Shown piece by piece: positions 63,816 to 64,000 of a DNA stretch of 64,000 nucleotides (the stretch's first letter is position 1; the number at the start of each line of letters is the position of its first letter). A program made the position numbers and the translations under genes. The stretch covers positions 81,421 to 145,420 of the forward strand of contig CAIUAN010000005.1 of NCBI GenBank assembly GCA_903897145.1, read 5' to 3'. The notes under the pieces are model-generated. The model saw only the letters and a list, made by a program, of their open reading frames with translations. It searched no databases and was not told the DNA's origin. The DNA comes from an uncultured Bacteroidia bacterium (GTDB lineage Bacteria; Bacteroidota; Bacteroidia; Bacteroidales; Prolixibacteraceae).

Positions 63816-64000
63816 ATGAAAAGAAGAAGCTTTTTACAATCTACTGCCGCCAGTGCTGCACTTCTAGCTACGCTATTCATCTTTCTATTCAGTTTTACCT
63901 TAACGGCCCAACCTTCCTTGCACAAGGCACAGCAAGATTTTGCCAATTTACGATTTGGAATGTTTATTCATTTTAATATCCCAACCTTCTCAACCGATGA
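63816..64000 (+). CDS. Alpha-L-fucosidase (GH29), N-terminus only
   Basis: The gene runs off the right edge after 61 codons. The start MKRRSFLQSTAASAA has a twin-arginine signal form (RRSFLQ) and a hydrophobic stretch, so export is probably by Tat. The mature N-terminus QDFANLRFGMFIHFNIPTFS is the GH29 opening (RFGMFIH). GH29 removes alpha-linked fucose. The fucose permease gene lies 1.3 kb upstream. Confidence 0.85.
   Translation, partial: MKRRSFLQSTAASAALLATLFIFLFSFTLTAQPSLHKAQQDFANLRFGMFIHFNIPTFSTD

Overview
This window is a stretch of chromosome from a Bacteroidota bacterium. The evidence is the gene content (DUF2851, DUF3078, DUF6150, an exbB-exbD-exbD-tonB cluster carrying a PstS-like lipoprotein and a TPR protein, FrnE-like DsbA) and the repeated TAnnTTTG sequence upstream of genes, which is the -7 box of the Bacteroidota sigma factor. 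Complex I (nuoA/nuoB), aconitase, malate dehydrogenase, a fatty acid desaturase and a LigB-type dioxygenase point to an oxygen-using lifestyle. Sulfatase, GH78, GH29, GH95-like, acetylesterase and fucose-permease genes point to growth on sulfated or acetylated polysaccharides rich in deoxy sugars. I cannot assign a genus.

Layout. 1-3.4 kb: start of the nuo operon, a Usp-like protein and a TPR lipoprotein. 3.8-9.9 kb: pnp and rpsO, then an M16 protease, O-methyltransferase and DUF2851 unit, all on the minus strand. 10-17.5 kb: tRNA-Phe and the Ton energising operon (exbB, two exbD, tonB, small membrane protein, PstS-like lipoprotein, TPR protein), preceded by a second, paralogous tonB. 17.8-28 kb: retropepsin-like protein, mdh, phosphohexomutase, an rRNA pseudouridine synthase with a long basic tail, a MacB-type permease, aconitase, a PRiA4b-ORF3 family protein, miaA and an acidic small protein. 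28-33.6 kb: pheT, GNAT, SRPBCC and DUF3078 proteins. 33.8-38 kb: two secreted carbohydrate enzymes. 38-46.5 kb: era-der, a DEAD-box helicase, a DUF2235 hydrolase, fatty acid desaturase, LigB dioxygenase and an orphan NarL-type regulator. 47-54.3 kb: cysK, an FAD/Fe-S D-lactate dehydrogenase-like protein, a 55-residue ferredoxin, nth and an ABC-F ATPase. 54.4-64 kb: sugar isomerase-like protein, sulfatase, GH78 rhamnosidase, a tRNA cluster (Gly, Gly, Leu), a VTT membrane protein, a fucose-type permease, a DUF6150 repeat protein, a DsbA-like protein and the start of a GH29 fucosidase.

Most of the window is housekeeping. I see no CRISPR array, no phage or transposon, and no obvious defence island. 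The parts most worth a second look are the Ton operon with its unexplained PstS-like and TPR partners and its second tonB, the strictly periodic DUF6150 protein, the scattered deoxy-sugar enzymes without SusC/SusD, and several RNA-level structures (5'-terminal hairpin of the helicase mRNA, terminators built into stop codons, hairpins without U-tracts).
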